From: Flavobacteriales bacterium
Lineage (GTDB): Bacteria > Bacteroidota > Bacteroidia > Flavobacteriales_D > Sanyastnellaceae
Assembly (NCBI GenBank): GCA_947457285.1
Contig: CANGVZ010000140.1
Coordinates: 1-6,124 of the forward strand
Length of the DNA: 6,124 nt
Reading direction: 5' to 3'
The notes below the pieces were generated by a model. That model was not told where the DNA came from. It did not search any database and saw only the letters and a list, made by a program, of their open reading frames with translations. The position numbers and the translations under genes were made by a program. Shown here in pieces: positions 6,095 through 6,124 of the stretch (positions are counted from its first letter, which is position 1; the number at the start of each line of letters is the position of its first letter).

Positions 6095-6124
6095 AAAAAG
6101 TAATTCTTGGTTGCCTTGTTTTGC
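6091..6124 (+). CDS. Start of a probably exported protein (partial)
   Basis: Only 11 codons are visible (MKKVILGCLVL) before the window ends. Two lysines followed by hydrophobic residues are what the start of a signal peptide or membrane anchor looks like. The ATG overlaps the msrC stop codon (ATGA, 6091-6094), which implies co-transcription and probably translational coupling with msrC. The cysteine at position 8 is too early for a typical lipoprotein cleavage site. The function cannot be judged from this fragment. Confidence 0.6.
   Translation, partial: MKKVILGCLVL

Overview
The window looks like chromosomal core DNA of a member of the Bacteroidota, possibly a flavobacterial or related lineage. 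The evidence is threefold. Sites matching the Bacteroidota promoter consensus (TTTG, 17-23 nt, TAnnTTTG) lie in front of several genes. Shine-Dalgarno sequences are largely absent. The LysS carries a C-terminal extension of the kind I recall from this phylum, and the N-terminus of the partial secreted protein resembles Bacteroidota surface proteins. The genus cannot be fixed from the sequence alone.

Layout, left to right. At the left edge is the N-terminal part of a secreted protein (minus strand, start at 313, running off the window), with a signal peptide and a receptor-L-domain-like opening. A strong hairpin at 349-382 ends the next gene, lysS (407-2116, minus), a complete class II lysyl-tRNA synthetase. 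Upstream of lysS is a 72-residue XRE-type DNA-binding protein (2228-2446, minus) with an AT-rich leader. Next comes gcvP (2673-5510, minus), the single-chain glycine decarboxylase of the glycine cleavage system, with its own terminator at 2623-2649. A 95-bp divergent intergenic region follows, with back-to-back promoters. The plus strand then carries a free methionine-(R)-sulfoxide reductase (best start 5606, end 6094). It overlaps by ATGA the start of another probably exported protein (6091 to the edge).

The genes are mostly independent housekeeping units: translation (lysS), one-carbon/glycine metabolism (gcvP) and oxidative repair of free methionine (msrC). The gcvT and gcvH partners are not in the window. 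I see no mobile element, CRISPR array, tRNA, rRNA, riboswitch or defence system, and no convincing new system. The points most worth a second look are regulatory. A promoter -10-type element sits 4 nt from the lysS start codon and another 7 nt from the msrC start codon, which suggests leaderless mRNAs. A promoter element overlaps the lysS terminator. A small regulator gene has a candidate operator and long A/T runs.
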